Shown here piece by piece: positions 11,266 to 23,069 of a stretch of DNA of 64,000 nt. How positions within the stretch are numbered: the stretch's first letter is position 1; every line of letters begins with the position of its first letter. The stretch is taken from contig CAKMRJ010003334.1 in assembly GCA_928212115.1 (NCBI GenBank), forward strand, positions 32,576,740 through 32,640,739, given 5' to 3'. Position numbers and translations under genes: made by a program. Below the pieces are notes generated by a model that was given only the letters and a program-made list of their open reading frames with translations, had not been told where the DNA came from and ran no database searches. The stretch is from Lactuca virosa (Eukaryota > Streptophyta > Magnoliopsida > Asterales > Asteraceae).

Positions 11266-13160
11266 TGTAACATCCCAATTTTCGGATATAATTTAAAGCC
11301 TTATACATATGCATTTTCAGGGCTACTCGATGAGTTGGAAGGCCCCAACTCGTCGTGTAGAGTTTTAAGAGGCCGCGTATATTTCAGGGTCTACTCGACG
11401 AGTTGGAAGGTCCAACTCGATGAGTTGAAGGCTGAACATGAAAACCCTAATTTTTAGGGTTTGCACCCTATTTAAAGGACCTTAAGTCCCCTCACCAGCC
11501 TCCCTTACCACCTTATCGTCCAGAGAGAAACCCTAGATGTGCTTTGTTGCTTTATTGAGTGTTTGTGAGCTTAAAGAGTGTGATTTGGTGCATTTCTTGA
11601 AGAAGCTTGAAGAGACTAGTGCATAGCCAAAGGAGGAGGTTGTAGATCCGACATTTTCATTGTGTTAGGAACCCTTTGGAGGTAAAAAGTCCTTGCCTTA
11701 GCTTTCCATTTCTTAGATCTTCTCCTATGGAAGATTAATGTCTTTTGGCCCATTTTGGATCCACTTTTGGAAGATGAGCATGGTTCGAAGTTGTAACTTC
11801 AGATCTGGACACCTCTAGGCCCCCTAGGCCTAAAGACTCAAACTTATCAAGCTTTGGCCATCCTCCATGTCTTAAACCTCTTATTAAGCCTAGTTTTAGT
11901 GTTTTAATCCCTTAGATGCCTTGCATGCACGTAAAGTTAGCAACTTTACATGGTATATCAGTCTTAAGAGGCTAGATATGTAGTTTGGGGCTTTGGATTT
12001 GACTTGAAAGGACATGATATGAAAAGGCTGAAGGAACTCGATGAGTTGCTTAGCCAACTCGACGAGTTGGGACAGGTTTTCCCGTTTTCTGGATTCTGAA
12101 GAAACTCGGCGAGTTGATGAGATAACTCGACGAGTTAGTTAGGGGTTTTCCCAATTTTCTGAGTACTTAAGGAACTCGACGAGTTGCTAGTTGCACTCGA
12201 CGAGTTGGGTCAACATGGACTGTTGACCTTGACTGTTGACTCGACCATGGTTGACCAAGTTTGACTTTAAGGGTATTTTGGTAATTTGGGTCTTGATGGA
12301 TTTGGTCCTATGGTGGTTGTAGGTGTTTGAGTTTGGAGCTGTGATTCGAGAGCTTGATCTTTTCAGTTCAGTTCGACATTGTGAGGTGAGTTCATCTCAC
12401 TATATCAACAGGGTCTAAGGCACCAAGGCCGACCCTTTTTGGATTGTATCCTGGTTATAGGATGATGCTATGTTTAGTGATCTGTTAGATCGGTATCCTG
12501 GTATATAGGATGATGCTATGATTAGTGATCTGTAGATCTGTATGATTGTTTGTACATGCTAGCCAATGTATGATATTTATGTGTTGATTGTGTGATTGCG
12601 GGTGGGTTGAGGCGGTCCTACTTTGTGCTCTAGGACAACATACCCAAGGTGGACCGGATAGACTGCAGACCCATCAGGGCGTACTAGTCAGGCCGAAGGC
12701 CTGGAGAACAGTCCAGACAGGCTGAAGGCTCGGGAAGGCGGACCAGACATGCTGAAGGTTCTGAGAAGAGGCCAGATAGACTGAAGGCCCAGTGAGGGCG
12801 GTCCAATCATAGTATAGACTCTGAGAGTGGGCCAGATAGACCGAAGGCCTGGTGAGGGCGGTCCGGTCATATTGTAGACTCTATATGCATGTTGTTTGTT
12901 ATGTTATTGTTCTGATTTGTATGGCGTTGGTATTTTAGGGGAACTCACTAAGCTTCGGGCTTACAGTTTTGTATTTTGTTTCAGGTACTTCAGATGATTG
13001 CGGGAAGGCGAAGGCTTGATCGTGCACGTCATCACATTTTATGATTTTGACTTACGAGATTCTCTGATATGAAACTATTTTGAAAACATTTTGTAATAAC
13101 TAATGGGTTTTGAATGATTGAAAAAGTTTTAAATTTGGCTTGAATTTTATGGGTGTTACA
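11266..13160 (+). repeat. 5' LTR of the large gypsy element
   Basis: 1895 bp. In order: paired ACTCGACGAGT-type palindromes (11322-11430); a TATA-type box, ctatttaaagg (11468-11478); the CACGTAAAGTT/AACTTTACATG hairpin (11928-11952, one arm changed by one base); a second palindrome field (12030-12210); GAG/GTGAGT (GT at 12386); a minisatellite of about 35-45 bp units containing gaaggc and gcggacc (12656-12880); 'actcactaagcttcgggctt'; and TTTCAG/GTAC (AG at 12983-12984). It agrees closely with the 3' LTR, differing at scattered bases. Confidence 0.92.
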
Positions 13161-13163
13161 TGT

Positions 13164-13176
13164 TGGTATCAGAGCC
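13164..13176 (+). other. Primer-binding site of the gypsy element
   Basis: TGGTATCAGAGCC, complementary to the 3' end of plant initiator-Met tRNA, three bases after the LTR end. Confidence 0.93.
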
Positions 13177-13723
13177 TTGGTTTGAGTGAATTGGAGGAAC
13201 ACTCATGTGAATCCAGTCTCAAACTAAGGAAAAGACTTTCAAAATGATTTTCAAATGGTTTTTAAGTACTACAGGAGGATGCAATGTGTACGATCATTCA
13301 GAGCCAATAAGTAGACCCCAAAATACCATGTTATTATTAATATGTTAGAACAACATGCTAGTGATAGGATAAGGATCTTCAGGAATTGCATGATAGGATT
13401 GCCTGATATATGATGCCTTATCTCTTGTAGAGCACTTGATTGATTGTTGTATGACTCTTTCGTGTGTGAACTGACTATTGAGTGAATACGCTAAGTCACA
13501 TGCTACGTGAGTTAAATGCAGGGCCGGTCCATTGTTTTTCTATGCCAGGGCAAAACGAAAAAAAATGCCCCATACTATAGACCAAACTCCAAACAAAAAA
13601 AATTATAAAACAAAGTGCAATAAGATTTGTAATCAAACACTATATCAACCATTATTTGTGTACTCAAAATATAAATTGTTTATTTTTACAATTTACAATA
13701 ATAACTGTTATAAATAGGTACAT

Positions 13724-14740
13724 ATGCTCACAACCTCTTCTTATAATCTCCCCCGTTCATATATGCTTAACAAAGCTTCATTACAATCGGTGTTGGGTTC
13801 TGCTCATAATGGCATGGTGAAACATACTGAGGTACAAATAATTGGATGGTATGTAAAGGAGGAACAAGTTGTAAAGGAAAATGAAAAAGTTGTCAAACTA
13901 AACTCCACAGAATTCAAAGATCAAATTGACAAATTTTCGAAGGAAAATAACATTTCAAAAAGACAAGCTAGGAAGAAAATATTTTGGCAGATTATTGAGT
14001 CTCAAAAGATGTCTGAATTACAATCACCCAAAAATGTTTTTAAAGCTAAAAATTCCTCTTTTTCAACAAATAATCAACATTCATCAAAATCAAATCATTT
14101 AAGGTATGAAGTGAATAAACAACCAAAGTTTTCGAAAGTCTCAAAAACTAAAATTTCAAATACATCAAATCCAAATCAAAAATTCTTTCAACGTCAAGAT
14201 TTTAAATCCACTGTTGATACATCTTATGGTGAATCTTTTCTAACCAATCCAAAAGTTGATTTTGTTCCTAAAAAGCCAAATTTTCCTAATCATACGAAGA
14301 AAGAAACTATGAAAATTTCACATGAAAAGGGAATAACTTCAAGGAAGAACATTGATCATTGGATTGAAGGCAAAGGAAAAATATATCAGTCGAATACATT
14401 TTCAAAGGAGCAAATTCACGAAGCCTATGAAAAGTATGTAAATACTTCATCAAATGGAAGTTTATCTTCTAAGGATTCGAACATATATGTCAAAGCATGG
14501 AAACCAGTAATCAAAACAAAGAATGTACATTCACAAACTCAGAATACGAAGGGTAATGCTAGTGAACATTCGAAACCATCAAAATCTTATGTTTCGGTTC
14601 CTTTAAATGAAGATGTAAACTTAATTGATAGTCTCAAAACCAAAGTTTGTGATTGGGTTAAAAGTTCTTCATTACATTCGAAATTGAAATCTAATTTCCA
14701 AGGACCCAAAAAGCCTTGGGTACCTAAATTTTTCCACTGA
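13724..14740 (+). pseudogene. Copia gag C-terminal part (Lys/Ser/Asn-rich), 5' end missing
   Basis: A 338-codon open frame leads directly into the copia protease and integrase regions. It is rich in Lys, Ser and Asn (for example KENNISKRQARKKIF at about residues 79-93) and ends PKKPWVPKFFH, the kind of linker found just before the protease of plant copia polyproteins. No CCHC knuckle and no N-terminal gag fold are visible, and no LTR or primer-binding site lies upstream, where hAT sequence starts within a few bases. The 5' half of the copia element is therefore missing. The Met at 13724 is simply the first in the frame and not a proven start. Confidence 0.65.
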
Positions 14741-15976
14741 TTGTAGGTACTATGTGACGAGCAATATGATAATAAATGATACATTGATAGTGGTTGCTCT
14801 CGTCACATGACTGGGAAGAAGGAGAATTTACGTGATTTTCGAAGCCTAAAGAATGCTGGAGTTGTGAAGTTTGGGAACAATAAAAAATGTCAAGTCAAAG
14901 GATATGGGAAGATCACAAACGAACAATTCACAGTGAATCGTGTTGCGTATGTTGAAGGTCTTCAACATAACTTGATAAGTGTTTCCCAACTTGTTGTGGG
15001 CACTGGCAATCAAGTTCTTTTTAATGAAGAAGGAAGTGTTATTTCGAATGTCGAAGTTTTACTTAAATCCAAAAGGAAAGGTGACATGTTTACTTTGGAC
15101 ATCAATCCGATAGTAGGGAAACCTGCTATATGTCTTCTTTCAAAAGCAACATCATACTTAAGTTGACTTTGGCATCGAAGACTTTCTCATCTCAACTTTC
15201 GAAACATCAATAAACTTGTGATACAAGATCTGGTAAGAGGTTTACCTGTACTTAAATTTGATAATGATTCTTTATATGTAGCTTGTGAAGTTGGAAAGCA
15301 ACATAAACAAGGACATCCAATTATGATAGATTCGAAAATAGTCGCACCTCTGGAACTGTTACATATTGATTTGTGTGGTCCATCAACAGTTTCAACAATC
15401 AACAAGAAACGGTACATATTAGTCATTGTTGATGATTTTTCCAGATTTACGTGGGTTTATTTTCTCAGGCTTAAATCCAAAGTTGCACAAATCATGATTG
15501 ACTTTATCAAAAAGATGGAAACAACATTGAAGAAAATTGTTCGAAAAATTAAGAGTGATCATGGAACTGAGTTTAAGAACAATGTTCTTGATTCATTTTT
15601 AGTGGACAAAGGGATTTCACATAATTTTTCATCTCCATACACACCACAACAAAATGGTGTTGTTGAACGAAGAAATAGGTCTCTATGCGAAGCGGCAAGG
15701 ACTATGTTGGCTTATGCGAATCTTCCACAATACCTTTGGGCTGAAGCAGTATCCACCGCATGTTTTACTCAAAACAAATCTTTCATTCATCGTCGTTTTA
15801 ATATCACTCCATATGAAATTCTTAACAATCGAAAACCTAACGTCAAATTTTTCCATGTTTTCGGATGCAGGTGCTTTATTATGATCTCAAGGATAATCTT
15901 ACAAAATTTCAAGCTAAAGCAGATGAAGGGATTTTCTTGGGATACTCGCATAATTCAGTCGCATATCGTATGTTGA
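14741..15976 (+). pseudogene. Copia protease and integrase region, broken
   Basis: The protease motif YIDSGCSRHMTG starts at about 14779 with D-S-G intact, but the preceding Trp codon is TGA. The GAG-pre-integrase block follows (LISVSQL, then LWHRRLSHLNF at about 15166-15198), interrupted by another TGA where Trp is expected at 15163. In the HHCC zinc finger the first Cys is Tyr (LYVACEVGK). The integrase core keeps its triad: Asp in HIDLCGP (about 15370), Asp in KSDHGTEF (about 15555) and Glu in NGVVERRNRS (about 15666). Around 15870 the frame shifts before the KDNLTKFQAKADEG segment. Both TGA stops fit a G-to-A change of TGG, as expected in methylated repeats. Confidence 0.88.
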
Positions 15977-17613
15977 ACAAAAGAACACGAAAAGTTGAAG
16001 AAACTTTTAATCTTACATTTGATGATTACTATATTAAACAAACTGAAACGAAGTGTGAAAATCATCCTATTCTAAAAGAAATACAAGATGAATCTGAATC
16101 TTCACAAACCTTAGATATTGATTATGATTTAATTTTTGGTATTTCAGATCATGCTGTTGATGCTGAAATAAATGCAAATGATAATCATCTCTCTGAATTA
16201 ACGAAGCTTACTGATGATTCAACATCAACTTCTCCAGAGAAAGGCGAAAGTATGCAAAATAATCCAGTGGAGGGGGAGCACTTGGATTCGAACACTCTAG
16301 TTGAGGGAGAGCATTCTTTCGAGGGGGAGAATGAAAGATTGAATGCTGATGTTGAGGGGGAGCATAATGTTGAGGGGGAGAATTTAGAAAACATTGAGAA
16401 TAATAATGATTTTGATGATGTTTGTTCGATTGCAGGTTCAGAGAATGATGATTTATACGAAGATGCACCTTTGGAATTTGATCCAGCTTATCCGCCAATG
16501 GAAAAGTGGACAAGAGATCATCCGAAAGTTCAAATTATTGGAAATCCACAAGAGGGTGTTTTAACAAGAGCTCAAATACGTGCAAAGAATGAGGTATTGA
16601 ATACTCATCAAGAATTTTGCATGTTTAATGTTTTCATCTCTAAAATTGAACCAAAAACAGTTAAGGTTGCAATGGAACACTCAGATTGGGTTGTTGCTAT
16701 GCAATCTGAATTGTCTGAATTTGAACGAAACAAGGTTTGGAGATTAATTCCTAAACCTGAAAATGTTTCGCTTGTCGGGTTAAAATGGATTTTTAAAAAC
16801 AAAACCGACAAAGATGGAAATATTGTTCGAAACAAAGCCAGACTTGTTGTTAAAGGATATTCACAACAAGAAGGAATCGACTATGAAGAAACTTTTGCCC
16901 CTGTCGCAAGACTTGATGTTGTTCGTATATTTCTGGCTTATGCAGCTCACAAAGACTTTGATGTTTATCAAATGGACGTGAAGTATGCATTTTTAAATGG
17001 AGAGCTTGAAGAAACAGTTTACGTGGAACAACCCCCAGGTTTTATTAACGAAGAATATCCAGATCATGTTTATATTTTAGATAAGGCAGTTTATGGTTTA
17101 AAACAAGCACCACGAGCATGGTATGCAACTCTTACTTCATTTTTGAAACAATCTAAATTTAAACAAGGATCTGTTGACCCCACATTATTTCGAAAGAAAG
17201 TTGGGAATCATCTAATGCTTGTTCAAATATATGTTGATGATATTATTTTTGGCTCAACTGACCCTGCTTTATCTAGAGAATTCGAAGATTTGATGAAAAG
17301 TAAGTTCGAAATGAGCATGATGGGAAAAATCAATAATTTTCTTGGACTGAATATTCGTCAAAACAGAGAAGGAATTTTTATTAATCAAGAAAAATATACG
17401 AAGAATCTACTAGAGAAGTTTGGGTTGACGAATAGCATAAAGTTACGAGTTCCTATGGCAACTGGCATAAAGCTGACACCTTCGTTAGATAAACCTGCAG
17501 TTGACATAACTCTTTACAGGAGCATGATTGGTTCATTACTTTATCTTACAGCAAGTAGACCTGATATCATGTTTTCTGTGTGTAATTGTGCTAGGTATCA
17601 GTCAAATCCATGA
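15865..17613 (+). pseudogene. Copia integrase tail, acidic spacer and reverse transcriptase
   Basis: A long open frame of 582 codons begins with the integrase tail (KADEGIFLGYS, VEETFNLTFDD). A spacer follows with acidic repeats of the form VEGEH/FEGEN (about 16267-16390). The reverse transcriptase keeps ARLVVKGYSQQEGIDYEETF (about 16840), QMDVKYAFLNGELEE with the first catalytic Asp (about 16971), the GLKQAPRAW block (about 17095) and the catalytic YVDD (about 17230). It stops at TGA 17611-17613 after CARYQSNP, where intact relatives continue with a Pro-X-His segment. This is the best-preserved enzyme domain of this copia relic. The spacer and motifs resemble the Tork/SIRE side of Copia, but I do not assign a lineage. 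Confidence 0.9.
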
Positions 17614-18198
17614 GAACCACATCTCACTGCTGTGAAGAATATATTTCGTTATCTTAAAGGAACGATTTCGTTAGGATTGTGGTATCCTTCGAAAACAGGG
17701 TTCTTTGTATAAGCTTATTCGGATGCAGACTTGGGTGGTTGTAATCTTGATAGAAAAAGCACAAGTGGCGAATGTCAATTTCTCGATGGCAAATTAGTGA
17801 GCTGGCAGTCGAAAAAGCAAACATGTGTATCAATTTCAACAGCTGAAGCAGAATATGTGGCTGCTGCTGCTTGCACATCACAAGTTATATGGATTCAAAG
17901 TCAATTGCGTGATTATGCAATCAATATGAAAAAGATTCCATTATATTGTGATTCTCAAAGTGCAATAAAAATTTGTCATAATCTTGTGCAGCATTCGAAG
18001 ACTAAACATATAGCTCTTCGTTATCATTTCATCAAGGATCACGTGGAGGATGGAAATATTGAAGTACATTTCATAAAAACAACTGATCAGTTAGCTGTTA
18101 TTTTCACAAAACCTTTAGATGAAAAATCTTTTGTGAAAATTTTAGAAGGACTTGGAATGATAGATGGAAATTCTGTTCCATGCGAAAAAAGAGAATGA
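17614..18198 (+). pseudogene. Copia RNase H
   Basis: After the stop at 17611 the frame continues (HLTAVKNIFRYLKGT), meets a TAA at about 17710, then stays open to 18198. The RNase H carboxylates are visible: Asp in SDADLGG, Glu in STAEAEYVAAA and Asp in LYCDSQSAI. The C-terminal segment (FIKTTDQLAVIFTKPLD) has Val where many relatives have Asp just before IFTK. The RNA strand of an RNA/DNA hybrid would be the substrate. The stops prevent a fused polyprotein. Confidence 0.88.
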
Positions 18199-19046
18199 TG
18201 ATTGACCAGGAATGATTCAGAGGTGCTGAATGAAAAACAAAGCAATAACAGTCAACGTTCAGAGGTTATTGTTCATAGTCAACCCTTCGAATCCCTTCGA
18301 ATTCGTAAATTTATCATATATGTTAAGGGTTGATTCAGAGGTTACTATTCATAGTCAACGCTTCGAATCCCTTCGAATTCGTAAATTTGTCACTTATCAG
18401 GGGATGATAAAATTTCGTGTATTTGCAACAAGTACAGTTAGCTTTTAATTTTCGAAAAATTAAAAATCCAAAAAGATTTTCGTTTGTTTTTGTCATTTAA
18501 TTTTCGAAAAATTAAAAATCCAAAAAGATTTTTGTTTGTTTTTGCCTTTTAATTTTCGAAAAATTAAAAATCCAAAAAGATTTTCGTTTGTTTTTGTCAT
18601 TTAATTTTCGAAAAATTAAAAATCCAAAACGATTTTCGTTTGTTTTTGTCATTTAATTTTCGAAAAATTAAAAATCCAAAAAGATTTTCGTTTGTTTTTG
18701 TCATTTAATTTTCGAAAAATTAAAAATCCAAAAAGATTTTCGTTTGTTTTTGTCATTTAATTTTCGAAAAATTAAAAATCCAAAAAGATTTTGTTTTGCT
18801 TTTGTTTTGTCTCTATTTTCGAAAAATCAAAACAACAAAAGTATTTTGTTTCCTATTTCTTTTTAGTATTTTGTTGCAGATATATATGATGATACACAGT
18901 GGATTATGCTTGCAATTCTAGGGTCAGGTTCATTTTTCGTACGAATCGATAAATTGTCAATATTTTGAACTAGTTAAGTCGTCCCTAGAAGCATGTTGCT
19001 GCATGTTGACCAAAGCCTCCAATGACTCAATGTGTGTGTACGAAAG
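18199..19046 (+). other. Untranslated spacer downstream of copia pol, with tandem repeats
   Basis: A 76-bp unit starting 'agaggttattgttcatagtc' is duplicated (about 18261 and 18337) and contains two TTCGAA sites per copy. The 52-bp array follows. The final 200 bp up to 19046 has no recognisable feature; it is interrupted by a solo LTR and resumes at 21252. Confidence 0.7.
18445..18815. repeat. 52-bp tandem repeat, about seven copies
   Basis: The unit contains aattttcgaaaaatt (a near-palindrome) and gattttcgtttgtttttg. TTCGAAAAAT recurs at 18451, 18503, 18555, 18607, 18659, 18711 and 18763, an exact 52-bp period. Copies differ at very few bases; an eighth is degenerate. The array lies between copia pol and the 1-kb inverted repeat. 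Confidence 0.93.
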
Positions 19047-21246
19047 TGTAACACCCCAAGTTCCAGAGCAAGAGATTGGGGGTGTAAAGTGCAAATGGAG
19101 GTTTGGACTCGGCAAGTTGGAGGGGTAACTCGGCGAGTCGAGTCGCGAGTGGACCGCGTGAATAAGTGACCCGACTCGGCGAGTCGGGGATGGACTCGGC
19201 GAGTCCGTGCTGGAATATGAAACCCTATTTTCAGGGTTTGCACCCTATTTAAAGAACAATATGCCTTCATTTCAGCCTCTATCTTCCCTAAGTGTTCCAG
19301 AGAAACCCTAAATCGTGAGAGACTCCATTGTTGAGAAGAGTGAAGCTTGGAAGAAGAAATTGGTGAAGAAAAGTTGGAGGAAGTTGAGGATAGCATCAAG
19401 AGAGCTTGTGGATCTGAAGTCTACATCAGTTTAGACTCATCTTTGGGGTAAGAAGTCACCTCCTTAAGCCTTTTCCTTATTGTCATCCATGGTGGTTGTT
19501 TTGGGGATTCTTTAGCATGATTGAGCTCCATTTTGGGTATAGAGACTAGATCTGAGGTTGCAACTTCAGATCTAGGTTGTATTGGAGCCATGAGGGCAGA
19601 AAGCATCAGCCATGGGACTTGATTGAGAGTGCCTTTGTCCAAAAACCTTCTTGTAGCTTGGTTGGAGCTTGTTGAGCCTTGCATGCACGTAAAGTTAGAA
19701 ACTTTACGTGTGAATCTGGCCCTAGGAGTCCAGATCTATGTATTGGAAGCAATGAAATGGCCTGAAATCGTCTGAATGAAGATGTCACGTTTGGACTCGG
19801 CGAATCACATGGGTGCACTCGATGAGTTGTATGAATATGTGCATGGACTCGACGAGTTGGAAGAACAACTCGGCGAGTCTGTTGAAGATTGCCTGGGACT
19901 CGGCGAGTCTATGCTTGGACTCGGCGAGTCTGGTCGTGGAACCCTAGCCTTTTCTGGTTGAGCTGTGAATCGGTGAGTCGAGGGATGACTCGGTGAGTTG
20001 AGCAAGAAGGGACTCGGAATTTGTTGGACTCGACGAGTCTTGGGGCGACTCGGCGAGTTGAGTCGTGGCATGAGAGTTTCTGAGCATAGGGACTCGACGA
20101 GTCAACGGGTTGACTCGGCGAGTAGGGTCAACCAGGAAGGTTGACTTTGACTGAGGACTTTGACTTGGACCAAGGGTTGACCAGTTTGACTTCCAAGGGT
20201 ATTTTGGTAATTATTGGTGTTTATTGGAATTGGTTCTTTGGTAGTGTTCGGTGGTGGAGCTCGTGTCGGTGATCGGAGCAGCTGATCTTATCCTTTCAGT
20301 CGGCAATTGCGAGGTGAGTTATCCTCACTATATCGACAGGGTCTACGGCACCAAGGCCGGCCCTTTATCGGATGGAAATCCGGGTAGTTGTTGTTATGTT
20401 ATCGCTTTGCTATGTTTGCATCCTGGTAGTTAGGATGGTATGTGTTGGAGACCTGGTTAAGGTCGGTACCCGGGATATAGGGTAATGTTATGCTAGTGAC
20501 CGGTTAGGTCGGAATCCTGGTTAGGATATTGATATGCTATGTGATCTGTTAGACTGTTTGTCTGGTTGAGGATTGTATATGATTATATGTTTATGTGCAC
20601 ATGGTTGTTGGATTGGGGTTGGGTTGAGGCGGGTCCTGCTTTGTGCTGTAGGACAACATACCCAGGGCGGACCGGACATTACGAAGGCCCAGCGAGCGGT
20701 CCAGATAGGTTGAAGGCCCCAAGAGGGCGGACCAGACCTGCCGAGGCTCAGAGAGTGGACCAGGCCGACTGAAGGCCCGGTGCGGGCGGACCAGTCATAC
20801 TGTAGACTCAGAGAGTGGACCAGGTGGATTGAAGGCCCGGTGCGGACGGACCAATCACACTGTAGACTCGATGTACATGGCTAGACTCGGAGGGTGGACC
20901 AGGTGGACTGAAGGCCCGGTGCGGGCGGACCAGTCACACAATAGACCCGATGTGCGTGGCTGTTCTATTTGTGATATGTTATGAGTATGTTTATGTGTGG
21001 TTGGTATTTTGGGGGTAACTCACTAAGCTTGCGGGCTTACAGTTGTAGTGTTATGTTTCAGGTATTTCAGGAGATCGTGGCAAGGCGAAGGCGTGATCGT
21101 ACCGCTCCTCATGTTTTATGATTTATGAGATATGGTTCTGGGGGAAACTCTGATAATAAACTATTTTGAAAACGAGATGTATGAACTTAATGGTTTTGAA
21201 ATGAATTAAAATGTTTTAATTTGGCTCAATTTTTATGGGTGTTACA
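19047..21246 (+). mobile_element. Solo LTR of a Ty3/gypsy element
   Basis: Starts TGTAACACCCC, ends GGGTGTTACA, and is flanked by the exact duplication GAAAG (19042-19046 and 21247-21251), with no internal region: a solo LTR left by LTR-LTR recombination. It is a diverged relative of the 11266 LTR. It holds ACTCGGCGAGT palindromes (19110-19210 and 19795-20125), a TATA-type box (about 19245-19254), a perfect CACGTAAAGTT hairpin (19686-19710), GAG/GTGAGT (GT at 20314), a minisatellite (about 20660-20945) and TTTCAG/GTAT (AG at 21060-21061). 2200 bp. Confidence 0.93.
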
Positions 21247-21280
21247 GAAAGCCTTAATGAAATTATTCATACGAAAATTT

Positions 21281-22310
21281 CTTCCCAATAAGGCTTATAT
21301 TCACATTAGTCTCTGAGCTACATGACTCTTCTCAAAATGAGTTAAGAGTTTACTGTTTTGTCCAAAAATAACAGAGGTACCTTTCGTGTCTTACACCAAT
21401 CTTTTTCACCCATAAAGTTCTTACACGATCACATATGTCCGAGAGGTCTCTGATCAAACCCATCGAGACTTAGATATATCAAAAATCTGTGTTTATGATC
21501 TGACATCATGAGACCGTGATGAAAGAGAAACCCAATTTTCTAAACTTTTAAGGAATTGACGGGGAACTATGTTCCAGATTTTCACGAAACATTTGGTTTA
21601 GTACCAACATTCGAAACTCCAAATCATATTCAATTCGTATGAGTGGTCTTGATCAAACATTTGAAACCCATGATGTTTGTTACCCAACAAGATCCAGCAC
21701 AAATTTTTTTCATGAAAATGATTTCCGTGTGAGTTTCATTCGAACTTCAATGTCACTTCAAATTTATCAAAACAAACTTGTCCCTGACTACACTGGTCAA
21801 ACAAGTAATTTCTGTTACAATTTATCACCTTATGTTTAGGTTGACATGTAACGAAAATTTTAAACTACCCACGAAGCATTATAAAAGAAGCCCTTTGATA
21901 CTTATTTACAAGTATTTGATTGTATTTCACGGGAACCTACACAAGCTGTTGATCATTTCTCTTAATGATTAATTAAACAATCTTTGCCCGGGATTTTATC
22001 TGCCTTTGTGTCAAATTAATATTTTGACATCACAATATCCCAAAATTTTCTTATCTTTGTTTCTCGTCTAAATTCTTTGGAACACTGCACTCACGACATC
22101 CTTGAGGTTCTTAGTAATACCAACTCAGGCTGATGATTTCAAACATCTGGCATATGACTTCGCTTTTCATCCCAAAAGAGAAAGAGCCTTGCTTCCATAC
22201 GAAGGGTTCTAACGGTTACAATCTTCTTGGGGATAACAATACAGACTGTTTTTTAATGACGTATGGTATTCTGTCCGGATTTCAAGGTGATGTGACAGAT
22301 ACTTTTTCCT
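21281..22310. repeat. Left arm of a 1-kb inverted repeat
   Basis: Starts TCTTCCCAATAAGG and is the reverse complement of 26187-27222 over about 1 kb, with a few substitutions and a small indel near 21440. A TATAAAAG sequence lies at about 21881-21888. It begins shortly after the solo LTR and runs into the 3' end of the minus-strand frames. Confidence 0.88.
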
Positions 22311-23060
22311 TTAACAAAGCGTAATTCTTTAATTTCGTATATTGAGACGTTGAATACCTTTCCACTTCGCATGCCTGGAACAAGAAACGTTTTTCTTTTC
22401 CAGCTTTGTCTTTTCCTGCGAAGACCATTCCAAAAGGCTTCAAGCAGATTTCACCATCAGCATACTTCTTCAATTCTGCCTGAGTCTTTGTAGGAGCCAT
22501 TGGAGCTTTAATTTCCATACCTTTAGCCGTAGCTAACTCTACATCTGTTAGAGCCAAGCACTCATAATAATTTTCGATGAAAATCTTGATGTGAGCAAGC
22601 CCAAGCTTAAATTCATCAGGTTCTGTGTTTTGAAGATATGAAAACGATTTGTCTTTCAGAATCAAAGCAACTTGTATAAGATCATAAAAGTTCATTAATG
22701 GAAAATCTGCAATTGTAAATTCGCAAATATTTCCATTTGCCCTGGCAACCACATACTTGATATTTTGGACTGTGTTTTCGAATACCACATCCTTTTTCAT
22801 ACTGATCACTTTCTTGATCTTTATCAATGACCAAACTTCCTCAGGGGCTTTTGCAAGAACAGCATGAAATCGAATTTCATGTGTGTACCATCATCCTTTT
22901 CTTTGAAATTACCTTCTGCTTTAAATTGAGGCATGATGAACATCATTTCGTTTATCGGAAAGTCCAGCTGACTTGAATCAGTATTCGTAACCATATAACT
23001 TTGTTTTGGTTTCTTCTCAAACGAAAACATATGATTAAAAGCTACTTTGGCCTCAATTGT
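22282..23060 (-). pseudogene. C-terminal part of the antisense retroelement-associated frame
   Basis: Two minus-strand segments (22824-23030 and 22282-22827) continue one another after a frameshift at about 22830: FKAEGNFKEKDDGTHMKFD leads into VWSLIKIKKVISMKKD and ends KEKVSVTSP at 22282. The sequence looks protein-like, with mixed hydrophobic and charged residues such as IADFPLMNFYDLIQVALIL, but I recognise no domain. Its last codons already lie in the inner end of the inverted repeat. TTCGAA is common here, as in the copia pol block. Confidence 0.55.
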
Positions 23061-23069
23061 TTCATAATT

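Noticed and set aside
18445..18815. CRISPR array
   Set aside because: The 52-bp units are contiguous copies without unique spacers, and the context is a plant retroelement.
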